Positions 8,623 to 20,420 of a stretch of DNA of 64,000 nucleotides are shown here, one piece after another. The translations under genes were made by a program, and so were the position numbers. The DNA is from Polytrichum commune (lineage: Eukaryota; Streptophyta; Polytrichopsida; Polytrichales; Polytrichaceae): assembly GCA_950295325.1 (NCBI GenBank), contig OX485809.1:18180144-18244143 (forward strand), in the 5' to 3' direction. Positions within the stretch are counted from its first letter, which is position 1; each line of letters opens with the position of its first letter. The notes beneath the pieces were generated by a model. That model had not been told where the DNA came from. It saw only the letters and a program-made list of their open reading frames with translations, and made no database searches.

Positions 8623-8729
8623 CTTGAAGAGGTGGTTGTTTAGCATTTTAGTTTGCTATTTTATTTTGCTAATTGATGTTGACGACGACACTCGATCTGT
8701 TGTGTTTAACGATCTTAGTTTACACGACA
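8623..8729 (+). repeat. 107-bp direct repeat, copy 1 (element 3' end)
   Basis: Begins CTTGAAGAGGTGGTTG and ends TTTACACGACA. It is repeated almost perfectly at 9162-9268. The two copies are 539 bp apart, start to start, and bracket the possible LTR. Confidence 0.8.
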
Positions 8730-8731
8730 GC

Positions 8732-9268
8732 TGTCACGTGAGGTGACATCGGGGGCTAAGTCACGTCAATTTAGGAGTAAATGGACTCCACTAGGAGTCC
8801 ATGTGTGTTGGGATGAGTAACGGACTCCATTGGGAGTCCTAGTTAGTTGTTCATCCACTCCATGGATGAACTCCACATAGGATTGGGGTTGTATGGAGAG
8901 GAAGGCCTCTTGACTTGCCATTGTTGTCAAGTCAAGTCTTGTGAGTGTGTTTTGAGAGAGAGAGCTTGTTGTTGCTTTTTCATGGCTATGGTGTAATAGA
9001 TTATGAGTAAAGCCTTTGCATTCTTTCTCCACCACTTGCACTCTTGGATTCTCCCTTCGTGGAGTGAGAGATAGCTTGACTCTTGTGTGTGAATTTTAGA
9101 GTTTCTTAAGCTTTGTAAGGAGACATTTTAGTTTCTTAAGCTTGGAGAGAGAAACCCTCATCTTGAAGAGGTGGTTGTTTAGCATTTTAGTTTGTTATTT
9201 TATTTTGCTAATTGATGTTGACGACGACACTCGATCTGTTGTGTTTAACGATCTTAGTTTACACGACA
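8732..9268 (+). repeat. Possible 3' LTR (TG...CA), including the second 107-bp repeat
   Basis: The segment starts TGTCACGTGAGGTGACAT and ends in ACGACA, and its last 107 bp (9162-9268) duplicate 8623-8729. A palindromic TCACGTGA near the start and repeated 'GGACTCCA...GGAGTCC' words lie in the first 120 bp. An alternative reading is that the LTR runs from 8623 to 9161 and a partial second copy follows. Without the 5' LTR in the window the two readings cannot be separated. Confidence 0.45.
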
Positions 9269-11251
9269 ATTGTATACCCTTTTAGGGACACAACTAACCC
9301 ATATAAATGTCTAAATTTTAATCAATAAATGGCTTACATTCTGACAATGGCTATCAACCATTGTAAATTGTATTATTGAGTCTCATATACGAACATATGA
9401 ATTGATCGTGGAGAATCAATAACTAGGCATGTTCAACAACTTCAACAAGTTGAAGTGGAGGCATGACCTTGTTGTAAGTGCAAGTCGGAGCATGAATGAA
9501 TTTATTGTTGTCGTAATCCACCTTGTATGGAAATATGAATACATAATACAAGCAATACACACATTTCCTTTATTTTCAAACCCACGATGACAATCCAAGC
9601 ATTGTGTAGTGTAGGATATTAGCAATGGGAACTTGATATGACTTGTCTTCCTTAAAAATGGTGTTGATAATCACTCTGTATCCTAGAAATGGAATGGCAA
9701 CAAAAGAGTATACCAACAAAACAATATACGTCCATGAATCCGACACTTTGTTGTTTGTCTTTGTGATTTGTTGTTGATGTTGCAAAGTTCTACAAAAATA
9801 TGACCAAGATCCAATATTAAGATTTTGCATACCCCAAAATGATTTTATGGCCTCCACCAACAACTTTGGATCTCCACACTTAGAAGCAACCTCCAATATA
9901 AAGGACATTTTGCATGATCTTTTCCAATGGATCCACCTTTCTAACAACATTTGTAATTGGCAATTTGTATGAAGGCTCTAATAAATTATAAATTATAGCC
10001 TCATAAAGTCATGTCATTTTGTTATTGGATTTTTGAAGCCATTTGTTTTGTAATATCTTTGCAAAATGTACACTCACAATTTATCATGGGACAATAGGGT
10101 CTCTACTCTTGCAAAAAATTTGCACAACATTCCAATTAGCTTGGGCATTGTCCCCAATGAACACCTTGAAAGTTCACGTTCTTGTCCCCAATGAACACCT
10201 TGAAAGTTCACGTTCTTGACCCCATTATTTGCCATGACCGCATTAGGGTTTTTTAAAGCAACTCCATCCTCAAATTGCATATCACAAAGCACAAATTGTG
10301 AGGACCTTGCAAAAAATGCTAGCATACACAAGGCACAACATTGTCATCCAATCTTTTAGTTGTTTAACACTAGCTTGGACCTGTGTCATCTTGGCATGTT
10401 CCACGTGTGGATATGAATTGATATCCAGACAAACCCAATCCCATATACCCATGCAACCATGTGCCCATGCATGTGCGTATGTGCAACATGCATGTATAGC
10501 CATACTCATAAGTCTCCATGACCCACCACCGTGCCCCCATAGAACAATTTAAGAAAAATAACAAATTCTCTTTTCTTTTTAATTAAATTGTCCTACTTTG
10601 TCCTATTGCCGATGCCATGTCGCCACTTTAGCTCCATGCCCACCTTTAGCACTTGTAATCCCCCACCTTTCTACATATGTTTCCTCTTTCTTTTGTCACA
10701 TGCCAAAAAATCTTGTCATGTCAAAAGCCAACAAACACTTGATGTGCTTTTTCTTTGGAAAGCCAATTAGAGATGTGTCCGTTTCTCGTAGACTCCCACC
10801 ACCATGAATACCATTGTATATAGATGGTAAAAAATGAACCACGAGTTCTCCATGTCCTCTTTAGATTGCATTTGTTTAACTAATTGGACAACACCTCTTG
10901 GAAGGCCCAATAACATTTTGTAATAAACACCTTGTATTTTGATTGCCCCGGGAACTAATTGTCTAGGATAAAATTGAGACCCCAAGAGGTCTTTAAGCAA
11001 CACAACAATACTTTCCATGGTACCCATCCCACTATGGATGAATTGCTTGACCCAACCACAAAATTACAGTAGTTGGGCAACGCAAGTGTAGTAACTTTTG
11101 TCCATAACAACCTCTAAGGATGCTCCATCAAGGTGATGGCCTTCACTGTTGATTGGTCACTTAAGAGGATAATATGACAAAAATTGTTTGTTAGCAAGCC
11201 ATGACACATAACAAAGTTTTTGGCAATAGGTGTTTAAATTTATATTTATAT
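9269..11251 (-). other. Unrecognised minus-strand ORF remnants
   Basis: Minus-strand open stretches at 9576-9950 (124 codons, with a hydrophobic 'TYIVLLVYSFVAIPFLGY' segment), 10074-10331 and 10767-11027 (86 codons). None resembles a family I can name. Together they may be fragments of one decayed element or gene. A 34-bp tandem duplication (GTCCCCAATGAAC...) lies at 10150-10217. Confidence 0.25.
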
Positions 11252-11258
11252 TTTGCAG

Positions 11259-11667
11259 CCCCGGGGAGTGCACTTAAAGTTAAGATTAGGAATACACGTG
11301 AGTGCGTTTTAATGGCATACCCCCTACAATACTTGGCCTTAAAATAGTTTTTAAATTAAGGTTTTTTCAGTGCCAAATCATTACATATATATCTATCACT
11401 TGGTATAAATTTCAGGACGAAAATTTTTAAAAAATTATTTAAAAAAATGATAGAAGTTTGAACTAAAATGCGTTGTTTTTTTCTTCAAAAATCAATTTTA
11501 AAATATTTACAATTGATTTTTTTTGAAATTTATACAACAAGAACTTTAGATTGTGTTTAACAACTTCATTTTTAAAAAAATTAGATGATTTTTTAGTACA
11601 TACATAGGGGGGTCAAAAGTACGCATTCACGTGATTCCTAGTCTTAACTTTAAGTGCACTCCCCGAG
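11259..11667. mobile_element. 409-bp non-autonomous DNA element with about 45-bp terminal inverted repeats
   Basis: The left end reads CCCCGGGGAGTGCACTTAAA and the right end, reverse-complemented, CTCGGGGAGTGCACTTAAAG. Similarity continues inward for about 45 bp (to ...CACGTGA.TGCG). TTTGCAG flanks both sides (11252-11258 and 11668-11674), extendable to 8 bp with one mismatch, as expected for hAT-like insertions. The interior is AT-rich with no ORF. Confidence 0.75.
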
Positions 11668-11674
11668 TTTGCAG

Positions 11675-14600
11675 TGCATGAGTAGAAATTCTAGACATGT
11701 GCTAGGTGGTCATGCACACCCAAATGAATGCAAATCCACGACATGACAAGAGATGTGGAATGGACATACATGATACAACCATGACCCACAACAATGCATA
11801 CCTGTGGAGAATGACTTCTATATACAACAAAGACACGGTAATGATGGTGAGGGAAAAAATGACACTTGGATTAAAGAAAACCTAAAGAAAAATATAAAAA
11901 CCTTGCGCAAGATCGCTTTGCACCATTCCAACAAAGAAAAATCTTAAAAATCTACATATTATATCAAAGTTGAGATGGCGAGCCATGCGAAGGGCGGAAA
12001 AAATGCCCTATGGATAGGTCAACATGGGGTAGGGCAGGGAATGTGGCACCATCTGATCCATGGATGGAGGTGGGGACGCATGTGTATGGGGCTATGGGTA
12101 AGAAGGGCCGCATGGGGGAATATACAAATGGGGGATATGGATAAAAGGGGAAACATGTGGGGTAAAGATAGATTGTGTGGGGAGCATGGATGGGGCATCA
12201 TATATAGCATGGGAATGGGAATATGTGATTATGGGATTATGGGGGAGACAAGGGGTAGGAGGGCAATTTATTTTTTCAGTAACTAAATTAATATGTCTAA
12301 CTAAGGTACACGTATATGTGCAATTAAGTTATGGTGCAACTTTGGTCTTCAACATTTATGGCATTCCTAGTTTCCTTGTTGTCTGTACCTAGCTCCATTC
12401 CCATGTCTGTTTTTTTTTCTTTTTTCTTTTCCATTCACAATGTGACACTACATTCCCAAGAGCCCTAAACCATGTCTAGGTGAAGTGTGAGCTTGTGCAT
12501 TGTACATGTATAGTAGCAGTCCATTTGCATCCAATTTGTGGTAGAAGCCAAATCAATGTGGCTCCCAAAGGATTTTTTGCACAAAAGGTATAGGTTCATG
12601 GTCCAAAATTTATGACCCTCCCTACCACAGAATATTGGGTAATGACCATCTTTGCGGAATTGTCGAGCAAATTTGCCAAATGTAAAACTCTTAGCCCTGG
12701 TGTTATGTTTGATTGGATCGTGATGTCTCCTATTGTGAAGCCTAAACGATTCAAGTGCCACCTACATTCCAATCGCACACCCCAATCTTCAGGCTTTTGT
12801 TTGACTTTCAATGAAGCATAATGTTGTTTATGGAAAGATTGTTGTATTACATATTTCCATTGTGCAGTCCCAACATGATCCATACTAAGCCCATATCATC
12901 TCCAATGTCTTGGCCCATTACCTTTGAGCTTGATCTCATTCTTGCAATTCAGTCATACCCATCAAAGTTGGCATTTGGTCAATAGAATTTATCTTGGGTA
13001 TACATTTCTTGTAGAGGACCCCTATTCCATTATAGTGTGTAGCCCACATTGGTCTCACTGTGGATCAATCAAACTTGATGAGGCAAGAATGCGAGTTCCT
13101 TTAAATGTACGCCTGGGCACTAGCTTGGATCTATGCGTTCTACATATTGCCAATTTTTGGAGTTTTTTCGGTCTCACGACATTATGAGGTAAATTAGGCA
13201 CTTCCTTGGTTTTCAAGTCAAAGGGTTGAATCGTGCTTACCCTTACTTCACAAATTACATTTTCTAAGGTTCGAAAGTCTTATGAGTGAAAATATTGTAG
13301 TTAGCCTTTTAAGCATCTAATTAACCCAATCAAAACTTAGTTACCTTAGAATCGGTAACCTAGACTCTCCTAATATAGTTCAACTATTAAAATTCAACAC
13401 AAATGAGACTAAATACTAATATAATATTTTAGAACTTCTAACTATTTGAGAAATAATATGAAGAAATGAGGTTTATGTAAAATGCCTCATGGAAATGCTT
13501 ATAATTTTTAATCAAAATTTTCGATTTTAATGAAATTAATATAGATAAAGAGATAACTTTAAGACCTATCTAGACATATAAAAATGATTGAAAATGGACT
13601 CTCCAACTAGCCGGGATGAGGCTACAAAGTTAGTAGTACCACAGTAGAAGTTGTCTCACGGAAATGTTCATAACTTCTAGACATAATTTTAGATTTCAAT
13701 GAAACTATTTTTTCTGGAAATAAAACTTTAACATCTAGATATATACATTCAAGATACGTTGGAATTGGACTCAAAGATAAGACGTGACAAGATTCTGAAG
13801 TACGATGTCTTTTTTTATTTAAAATCACTAACTATATGAACTAATTTTGCTCCACTAACAAGAAAAGAAAGATTAGGATGTAAATTGAATACAAAGAGAA
13901 AATTTTGAATGAATAGGAAAAAAAACCTAAAGTCTTAGATTAGTAGTGAGTTGTTTGAGGCCTCTAGTTTGTAAGATACAATTGACTTCAAAGGCTCACC
14001 ATGGGCTCTCAAAATATTCAATTTCTACAAAATTTAAATCTATATATAATTCTTTTAATTTTATTCCGAAGTTGTATTGAAATAATCTAAAATTTTGTTT
14101 AGAAATTATAGAGGTTTCCGTAAGACTACTTAGCAAGTTACCTATCTAAGAACATCTAACTTTCAAGGTTTGCCATGGTATTTTATAGTTGTCATTTCTT
14201 TTGAAATTTATATGTACAAATAGGTCTTCAAGTTATTTTTCTAGTCTAAGTAGTTTTAATTCATTTTAAAATTCTAGTATTAATTTATGGGTGTTTCCAT
14301 GAGATAGTTGTAAAACCTAATTTCTCTATAGAAAAAATTTAGACTTATAAATGATCATAATAGGCTTTAGACCACATTAGTTTCCACCATAGTACCTAAA
14401 TTTAATTAGAGGGCTCTAAGTTGTTTATTTTACAGAAACCAAACTTAGACTAAAATTTTAGACATTTAGTAAAACTATACAGATTTATTTCGCTCACTGA
14501 GATTTTCAAAACTTAATCTTAGTTTATTTGTAATTCAAAGTTAATGTACGAAAACACCCTTGGCTTGGAAACCCAAGGGGTGTTTACTTTATCTCACAAT

Positions 14601-15070
14601 GACGGGTAGAGGCAAATTCAAGATCAACCAAAGACCTCTCGATTGAAGAAATATTGCTCAATCCTTCATATCTTCGGCCGAACTCTTGTGGGTGGTCACT
14701 CAAGATTGACAATGTGATTCATTTTCTATATGAAGCACTATGGGAGGTCAAGGTGTTTGATGCTCCACTTATTCTATATTTGGAGGTTCACTATGATTTT
14801 TTTTTTCTCTCATTACTTTAAAGTAATCAATTGGAGGTTCCTTGATGTTGGTAGTATGAGTGTACCCTTGACTTATCACCATTTATCCATGGGTGGACAC
14901 TTGTGATAGGTTGATTTTGGAGACATCATCAAATACATATGTATATATACTTTACTAGTTTGTATTTGTTAGTATAACTTGGGAGGCTCACATCTTGACA
15001 TTTGTCTAAAATACCACTTTTAATGGCACCGTTAATGTAAACTTCCATGTGCATTGTTATATTGAAAACC
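11675..15070. other. Gene-poor AT-rich stretch with an unidentified minus ORF
   Basis: The only notable open stretch is on the minus strand at 12596-12883 (95 codons, 'WGVRLECRWHLNRLGFTIGD'). Neighbouring minus frames carry stops, so it looks like a decayed coding region of unknown type. A 12-bp inverted repeat (AAACACCCTTGG / CCAAGGGGTGTTT) sits at about 14550-14583. Otherwise nothing recognised. Confidence 0.3.
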
Positions 15071-15074
15071 AAAT

Positions 15075-17263
15075 TTAACACCCCACACTACATAACAACC
15101 ACCCAGATAAAACCATTATGGAAGAAATTTTTAACTTCCTTATACAAAGAACCCAACCCACAACACTATATAAAGTAAGAGCACACGCAAACATCACGGG
15201 AAATGAAGAAGCCGACACACTTGCTAAAGAAGGTACATCTAAGGAACACCTCAATGCCTTACAACCACATGAATTTGCCCACTCAACTCCATACTACTAC
15301 CAAAGAGATGAATGGCCATCAATGGACTCAACCCCGGACAAAGGACCTATTAGATTCCTTGAAAAACATCTTACAAAACACAATAAAAGTATAAATCTAT
15401 AATTAATCCCCATACTATACCCCAACATAGATAAATGGATAGCCAATGAGAAAATAGATAAAGAATTATCCAATAAATTTTGGACAAACAAAAACATTAC
15501 GGACTCTCAAAAAACATGTCTTCTAAAACTAAGACATGGCCAATATGTGGGAAACGCCAGGATACAATTGTTCTTCGGTAGGGAAGCCTTCCCATCAATC
15601 ACATGCCCCATATGCAACTCCCTAGACCCTGATACATGGCTATACGTACTTCTAAAGTGCAAACAACACCACGTACATGCCCTCCGAACCAAAAGACATA
15701 ATAAGGCAATATGGGAACTACGAAAACTAATAGTGGCATCAAAAAAGTCAAGATGTTATGTTCTCATGAATGCAGGCACATATAATAATAACCCACCAGA
15801 AAACATAGTCCCCCCATGGCTACTGCCTTGCACGTGGGGCCAACAAAGATGTCACTGCAATGCCATATTCAAACCTGTTGCGCACCTCTCCATGAGGATT
15901 GCCCGAAACACCATGGGCACAAGGGGGACCCTGGAGTGACACCCGGGACTTGTGGCGCCGTTGGTGAGAGGGCCCAAGTGATCCTAGTGTGGGCGAGGCC
16001 CCCGGGCGTTGGGAACGCCTCCCACCCACGGAGACTAGGAGGCATGAGGGTAAGGTTATGAGCTATGCGTAGCTCATGGTGTGGTGATTCTAGAATGCTC
16101 AAGATCACCTCAAGCGGAGGTGTGAGCTAGGAGTTATGGCCATTTGAGTGGGGCGCTGTCCCGGGACAGCGCACTGGTACAGCAGTGCCTGGGAGTGATT
16201 CCCGGGACTGCCAAGGTTCAAACAGGCATAACTTCCTCCACACTTGCCCGAATGGGGCAAGTGAGGAGTGCATCGGAATCTACGTGAAGCGTAGATGAAG
16301 ATGAAGTGGTTGGTTGTTATGATCAGACATCATAAAAGGAAGTTATGATGGTCTGAAGCTGCTAGGGGGTTCTTGGCCCAGCAGCTAAAGGAAAATGTCC
16401 ACTTGGTCCCAACTCTTGGTAGAGAGACAAGAGGTTGGTTGACGGTGGGGTAGGGGCCCTGCGTAAAGTCCTAGAGGCTTATATGGGTGAGGTGGTGTGG
16501 CCTCACCCACCCGAGGCCGAACGGCATGGCCTCCATGGGCTTTGGCCCATTGTGAGGCCATAGTTCCCTAGTATGCTTCGGGTTGTTATAGTGTTGCTCC
16601 GGCAATGCGATGATCAACATAGGATTGGACTTCCATGGATGGAAGTCCACATTTGGGATTTGGTTACCGATGAAGGGGTGAGTCCCGAAAGTAAAGTAGG
16701 AGGGTTGGTTCCCCTCCTATGAACTATAAGGTCCGGGGTAGGTAGAGCTAACCATTAGCATGATGGAATGAGAAGGGTTAGCACTCGTAACCTTTGCTAG
16801 AATTGAAAATTGGAAAGATTGTTAAGGGGCCTAGCAAGGGTTGTGACAAAACCTGACCTCTTACGTGTGAAAGGACTACCATACCAATCCCCGCCACCGA
16901 CATAATCGAATGAGAACCTAACAATACAATTAATGGAATTCACATACTGTAACGATAGAATACCAGATGATACTATAACCAAAAAAATATAAAATATAAA
17001 CCATTAATAGACAATAAAACCAATAGAGGTTGGAACATAGATCCACTAATAGTCATCACGGCTGGTGCTAGGGCAACCACACATACCCCCTCTATGAAAA
17101 ATATTGAAACAATATTGAAAATCCCCAAGATAAACATCAAGCACGCATTTGAGGACATTAGTGTTATTGGCATACAATATGCTATGTCCATAATCCTACA
17201 GAAAAGGAGAATAGCAAACAACGAGCCACTACCAACAAATACACAACTACCATAGTAACCCCA
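15075..17263 (+). pseudogene. LINE ORF2 3' half (RNase H and C-terminal domain), split by a solo LTR
   Basis: The left part (15075-15875) reads in one frame: an RNase H end ('YKVRAHANITGNEEADTLAKEG'), then a C-terminal domain with Cys-rich patches ('FGREAFPSITCPICNS', 'LLKCKQHH', 'CTWGQQRCHCNAIF'). There is an in-frame TAA at 15400-15402. After the solo LTR the frame resumes at about 16850 ('VKGLPYQSPPPT', TAA), continues through 'EFTYCNDR', shifts by one base near 16980 and ends with 'ITAGARATTHTPSMKN...LPTNTQLP' and TAG at about 17263. LINE ORF2 proteins carry endonuclease and reverse transcriptase N-terminal to this part; those are missing here. The copy is clearly dead, with two stops, one frameshift and one large insertion. 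Confidence 0.75.
15876..16848. mobile_element. 973-bp solo LTR inserted in the LINE
   Basis: Starts TGTTGCGCACC and ends GGTTGTGACA, so it has TG...CA termini. The 5-bp target duplication AAACC is perfect (15871-15875 and 16849-16853). Its base composition is clearly more GC-rich than the LINE around it, with CCCGGGAC words repeated. Removing it and one AAACC brings the interrupted LINE frame together. No internal retrotransposon genes remain, as expected after LTR-LTR recombination. Confidence 0.88.
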
Positions 17264-18267
17264 AATACCCGCCAACAAATTAATAATTAGGATGAAAAGA
17301 AAAGATTAAATGCCAACGACAACTAAGGAACCACTCCAACCCAAGCTAGGGTTGTGGGCCATAATCTCATGTCAAGCAAAACCACATAGCACATGCAAAG
17401 TCACTAACATTAGAACACAACGTCCATACGAGGCATCCACCTTGATTACCCCGATAACTATAGTGCCCACCCCGAGAGGGGTTAGTAGTCCTGCACCACT
17501 ATTATTATGCCAAGAGGGTATAATACCAAGGGTGGGTCGAACGGACATTTCAATCACGCTGACCTATGGTCAACGTTTCTTCTCTCTGCTCACATGTTCT
17601 CCACGTAAGGTTGTCACTCAATGTGCATGATGGTCACAATTGTTTTTTACAGTGGTTTACCCATGGAATGTAAGCACAATCCTTTTGTCTTTATTAATGA
17701 GTTTGATCACATTACATTTTTTCCTTTGCATGGTTATCTAATATATGTATGATTGTATTAGAATGTTTAAGTTGGTTTTAAAAAATCCATCATGGGTAGT
17801 TACTCATACCAACTAGCCATCATTAAGTTCCTATCATGCTCCCAATACTAATTGAGTGGACCAATTGTCTCATTTTAGTTGATAAGGCCATTGAGCTCTA
17901 AATCATAAATGTTGCACCTCTCAAAAGCTCATGACTATGTAAGTTCTTGATTTCTTGTATTTAGTTTCTAGGTTTTGTGTTTATGTTTAGAATGTTGAAT
18001 TTGATAAGTTGAAAGAAGGCACCCATGCAAGAGCTCACAATAATGCAAAATGTTTATATTGGTCAGCTCTTCAATGGTTTCAAATAGCCAATTGAGATTA
18101 TAGTAGAAACAACTCTTTATATATATATAGTAATGATATTGGGCATGTCAAAGGATATAGAGTTTAAGTACATGCGCTTGTAGAAAAATGTGGGTCACAA
18201 TGGCATTTGGTTTTTACATAAACACATTTGTTATTAAATCTAGAATATTTATCGTATTTATCGTATG
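17264..18267. other. Intergenic DNA downstream of the LINE
   Basis: A 106-codon plus-strand open stretch at 17310-17630 directly follows the LINE C-terminus and may be its 3' untranslated region read by chance. It matches no family I know. The remainder is AT-rich without structure I can name. Confidence 0.3.
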
Positions 18268-20420
18268 TAGTCCAATATTTTTGAAACGTATGTCTTTTAA
18301 TCGGATTAATTTTTGGGGTTCATAATTTAGTTCTTGTTTGTCATCAAAGTGTCCACAAACATGTTTATCCATGTTTGCATACATGTTAGTGGGACCTATA
18401 TGACCATTTAATGAAGTATTAGTGTTCCTAAATATGTCAATTAGTGAAATGTTTCATTGGATAGGTAATTGCAAATCACATTGCTTCTCACTTGAAAATT
18501 GGAGTTGAGATGCAAAAGTCACTTGGGGGAAAGAAATAGCAATTATTCTCTTTCCGTAATGATGCATGCTCTCCCATATTAATTAAGAATTTTGAGTTCA
18601 ATAACCAGCATAATTAGGGGGACCTTTATGACCATTTAATGAACATAAGAATCTTCAATTGCTAGGTTACACTAATAATCAACAACCTTACCATTTGTGT
18701 CATTTCATTACACTTGGCGTTCAATATCTTGGTGATATCTTAGTATGAATATGTTCAACAATGTTGTGAGGTGTATGCCAATGTTACACGATGGTGCATG
18801 ATTTGACTCAAGTTTACACAAATGACACTTGACATTAGTATGCTCAAGAATATCTTCCTCTTAAATACTAAAATGTAAACACATGACACTTGCCATTAGT
18901 ATGCTCACTAAATATTTTCCTTAGAATACTAAAACACAAAACTATCGTCTCAAGTATCCCTACGTGCTACCACAAAGTTCCAAATTTAAAACATTTCATT
19001 TTTTTAAAGTTCCTTTTATGTTGATGAATAATATAGTAATGGAAATTAATAGACGCGACACTTGGAGACCTCTAGGTATCTAGACTAGGCCCTTTGCAAA
19101 CAGTGTATGTGACACTAAATACCATGAACGGTGCAATGTGAAGTTGGCTATGGCACCGTCCTGTAACCAAGTGACCAAGGATTCAACTCTCACCATGCTT
19201 GACATGCTTGCTTGAATCTAATAGTGATAAGGATAACCCCAATGGTTGATCTCAACTGGCTAGTAGGTGGGACTTAGATGAAAGTGCATAAGCAACCATT
19301 CCTTTTTCACGACAGTGTGGATATATTCGTTAATTACCTTCTGAACTTGTTTTATGTAATTTCGAAGGGTAGGTTCAGGATGCAGGTTTTGGGTCAGTTA
19401 CATTAACACAATTGTAAACCTTAAATGAAAATGCTTGTGATGTTGAGCTCATGATCATCTGAAATGCCCCCATTAACACAACATGACATATTCAATTACC
19501 ACACAGTCAAACAACTAAAACAAAGAAATCATAAACAAGATGAGTGAGATATTGCAATTTCCAGTAAATCCCATTTGAAAACATGTGTGACTGTGACCCA
19601 TGTTTTCCATTGGTGATGCAACATCCTTCCACAACCCTCAAAGTGTCATGTATGCAGTTTCATACATATGATAAGCTCTCTGATGACATCTCAACAAGGT
19701 CGAACTAAGGACCACTTCACACACGAGCCAAGAGCCATGACCATGAAATTGTGAGAGCCCACAAGAAAGTGTCCAAAGGCCGTCCCAAGACACCTCCAAA
19801 ATCACGTAGTGTGGTCACCGATCCTCAAGTGTATTGTGAAGCCATATGTGACCGGGCCCTCAACCAAATGCTATTTCAATGAATTTCTACTCATGCCGGG
19901 CTTCACACGTGATAAAATATAATAAATCAACAATTGTGAGCGTTTGGAGTGCCATGGTCTCCCAATGGTTTTGTGTTAAGCCTCCTCCAAGAGATGGTTT
20001 TTGAAAATAGTCCAAGTGACCATGAAACATGATCCATTTGATGCCATGTAGGAATCCATGTAGACTTCACATCCATCTTGCATTCACACACTGAGTTGGT
20101 CCCTCAAGCGTAGTGTGAAGTGAACTTGGACCGGCTCCGCCTTTTCCACCATTGAGAGTGCTTGAAGTGTAATGGTCACGGGCTCTCAGTCTCGTGTGTG
20201 AAGTGGCCCTAAGTAAACATCTATGAGATGCAATCTCTTGTGCTTCCATCTGTGATACTATATGATGGCATGCTTAAAAACGAACACACACACATACAAA
20301 ACCCACAATCTGTGAAAGAAATTGATGTGGCTCTTGCTATTGTTTAGCTAGGTGGAATTTTGACCTTGGTGGGCAGTGTAACAGCTCAGATACAATGGCA
20401 ACTCAAACAATTGCTACACG

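Larger units (their letters stand above)
1..9268 (+). mobile_element. Ty3/gypsy retrotransposon carrying a DNA methyltransferase and a PHD finger
   Basis: The order of domains on the plus strand is Gag, CCHC knuckle, aspartic protease, C5 cytosine methyltransferase, reverse transcriptase, RNase H, integrase and PHD finger. RNase H before integrase is the Ty3/gypsy order. The pol frame (codon positions divisible by three) runs unbroken by indels from 2253 to 8297 but has stops at 2433, 5151, 5892, 6213 and 7338. A 107-bp direct repeat (8623-8729 and 9162-9268) marks the 3' end. A TG...CA segment at 8732-9268 is a possible 3' LTR. No matching 5' LTR is visible, so the element begins left of the window or its LTR model is wrong. 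Confidence is high for the element class and low for both borders. Confidence 0.85.

Noticed and set aside
14550-14583. Hairpin AAACACCCTTGG / CCAAGGGGTGTTT as a terminator or miRNA precursor
   Set aside because: The stem is only 12 bp with a bulge and has no T tract, and the surroundings are gene-poor. Too short for a plant pre-miRNA.
19140-19320. Possible third tRNA-derived SINE (also in copy 2 at about 45540)
   Set aside because: GGATTCAACTC resembles a B box, but the A box is weak and the flank does not match the other two SINEs.
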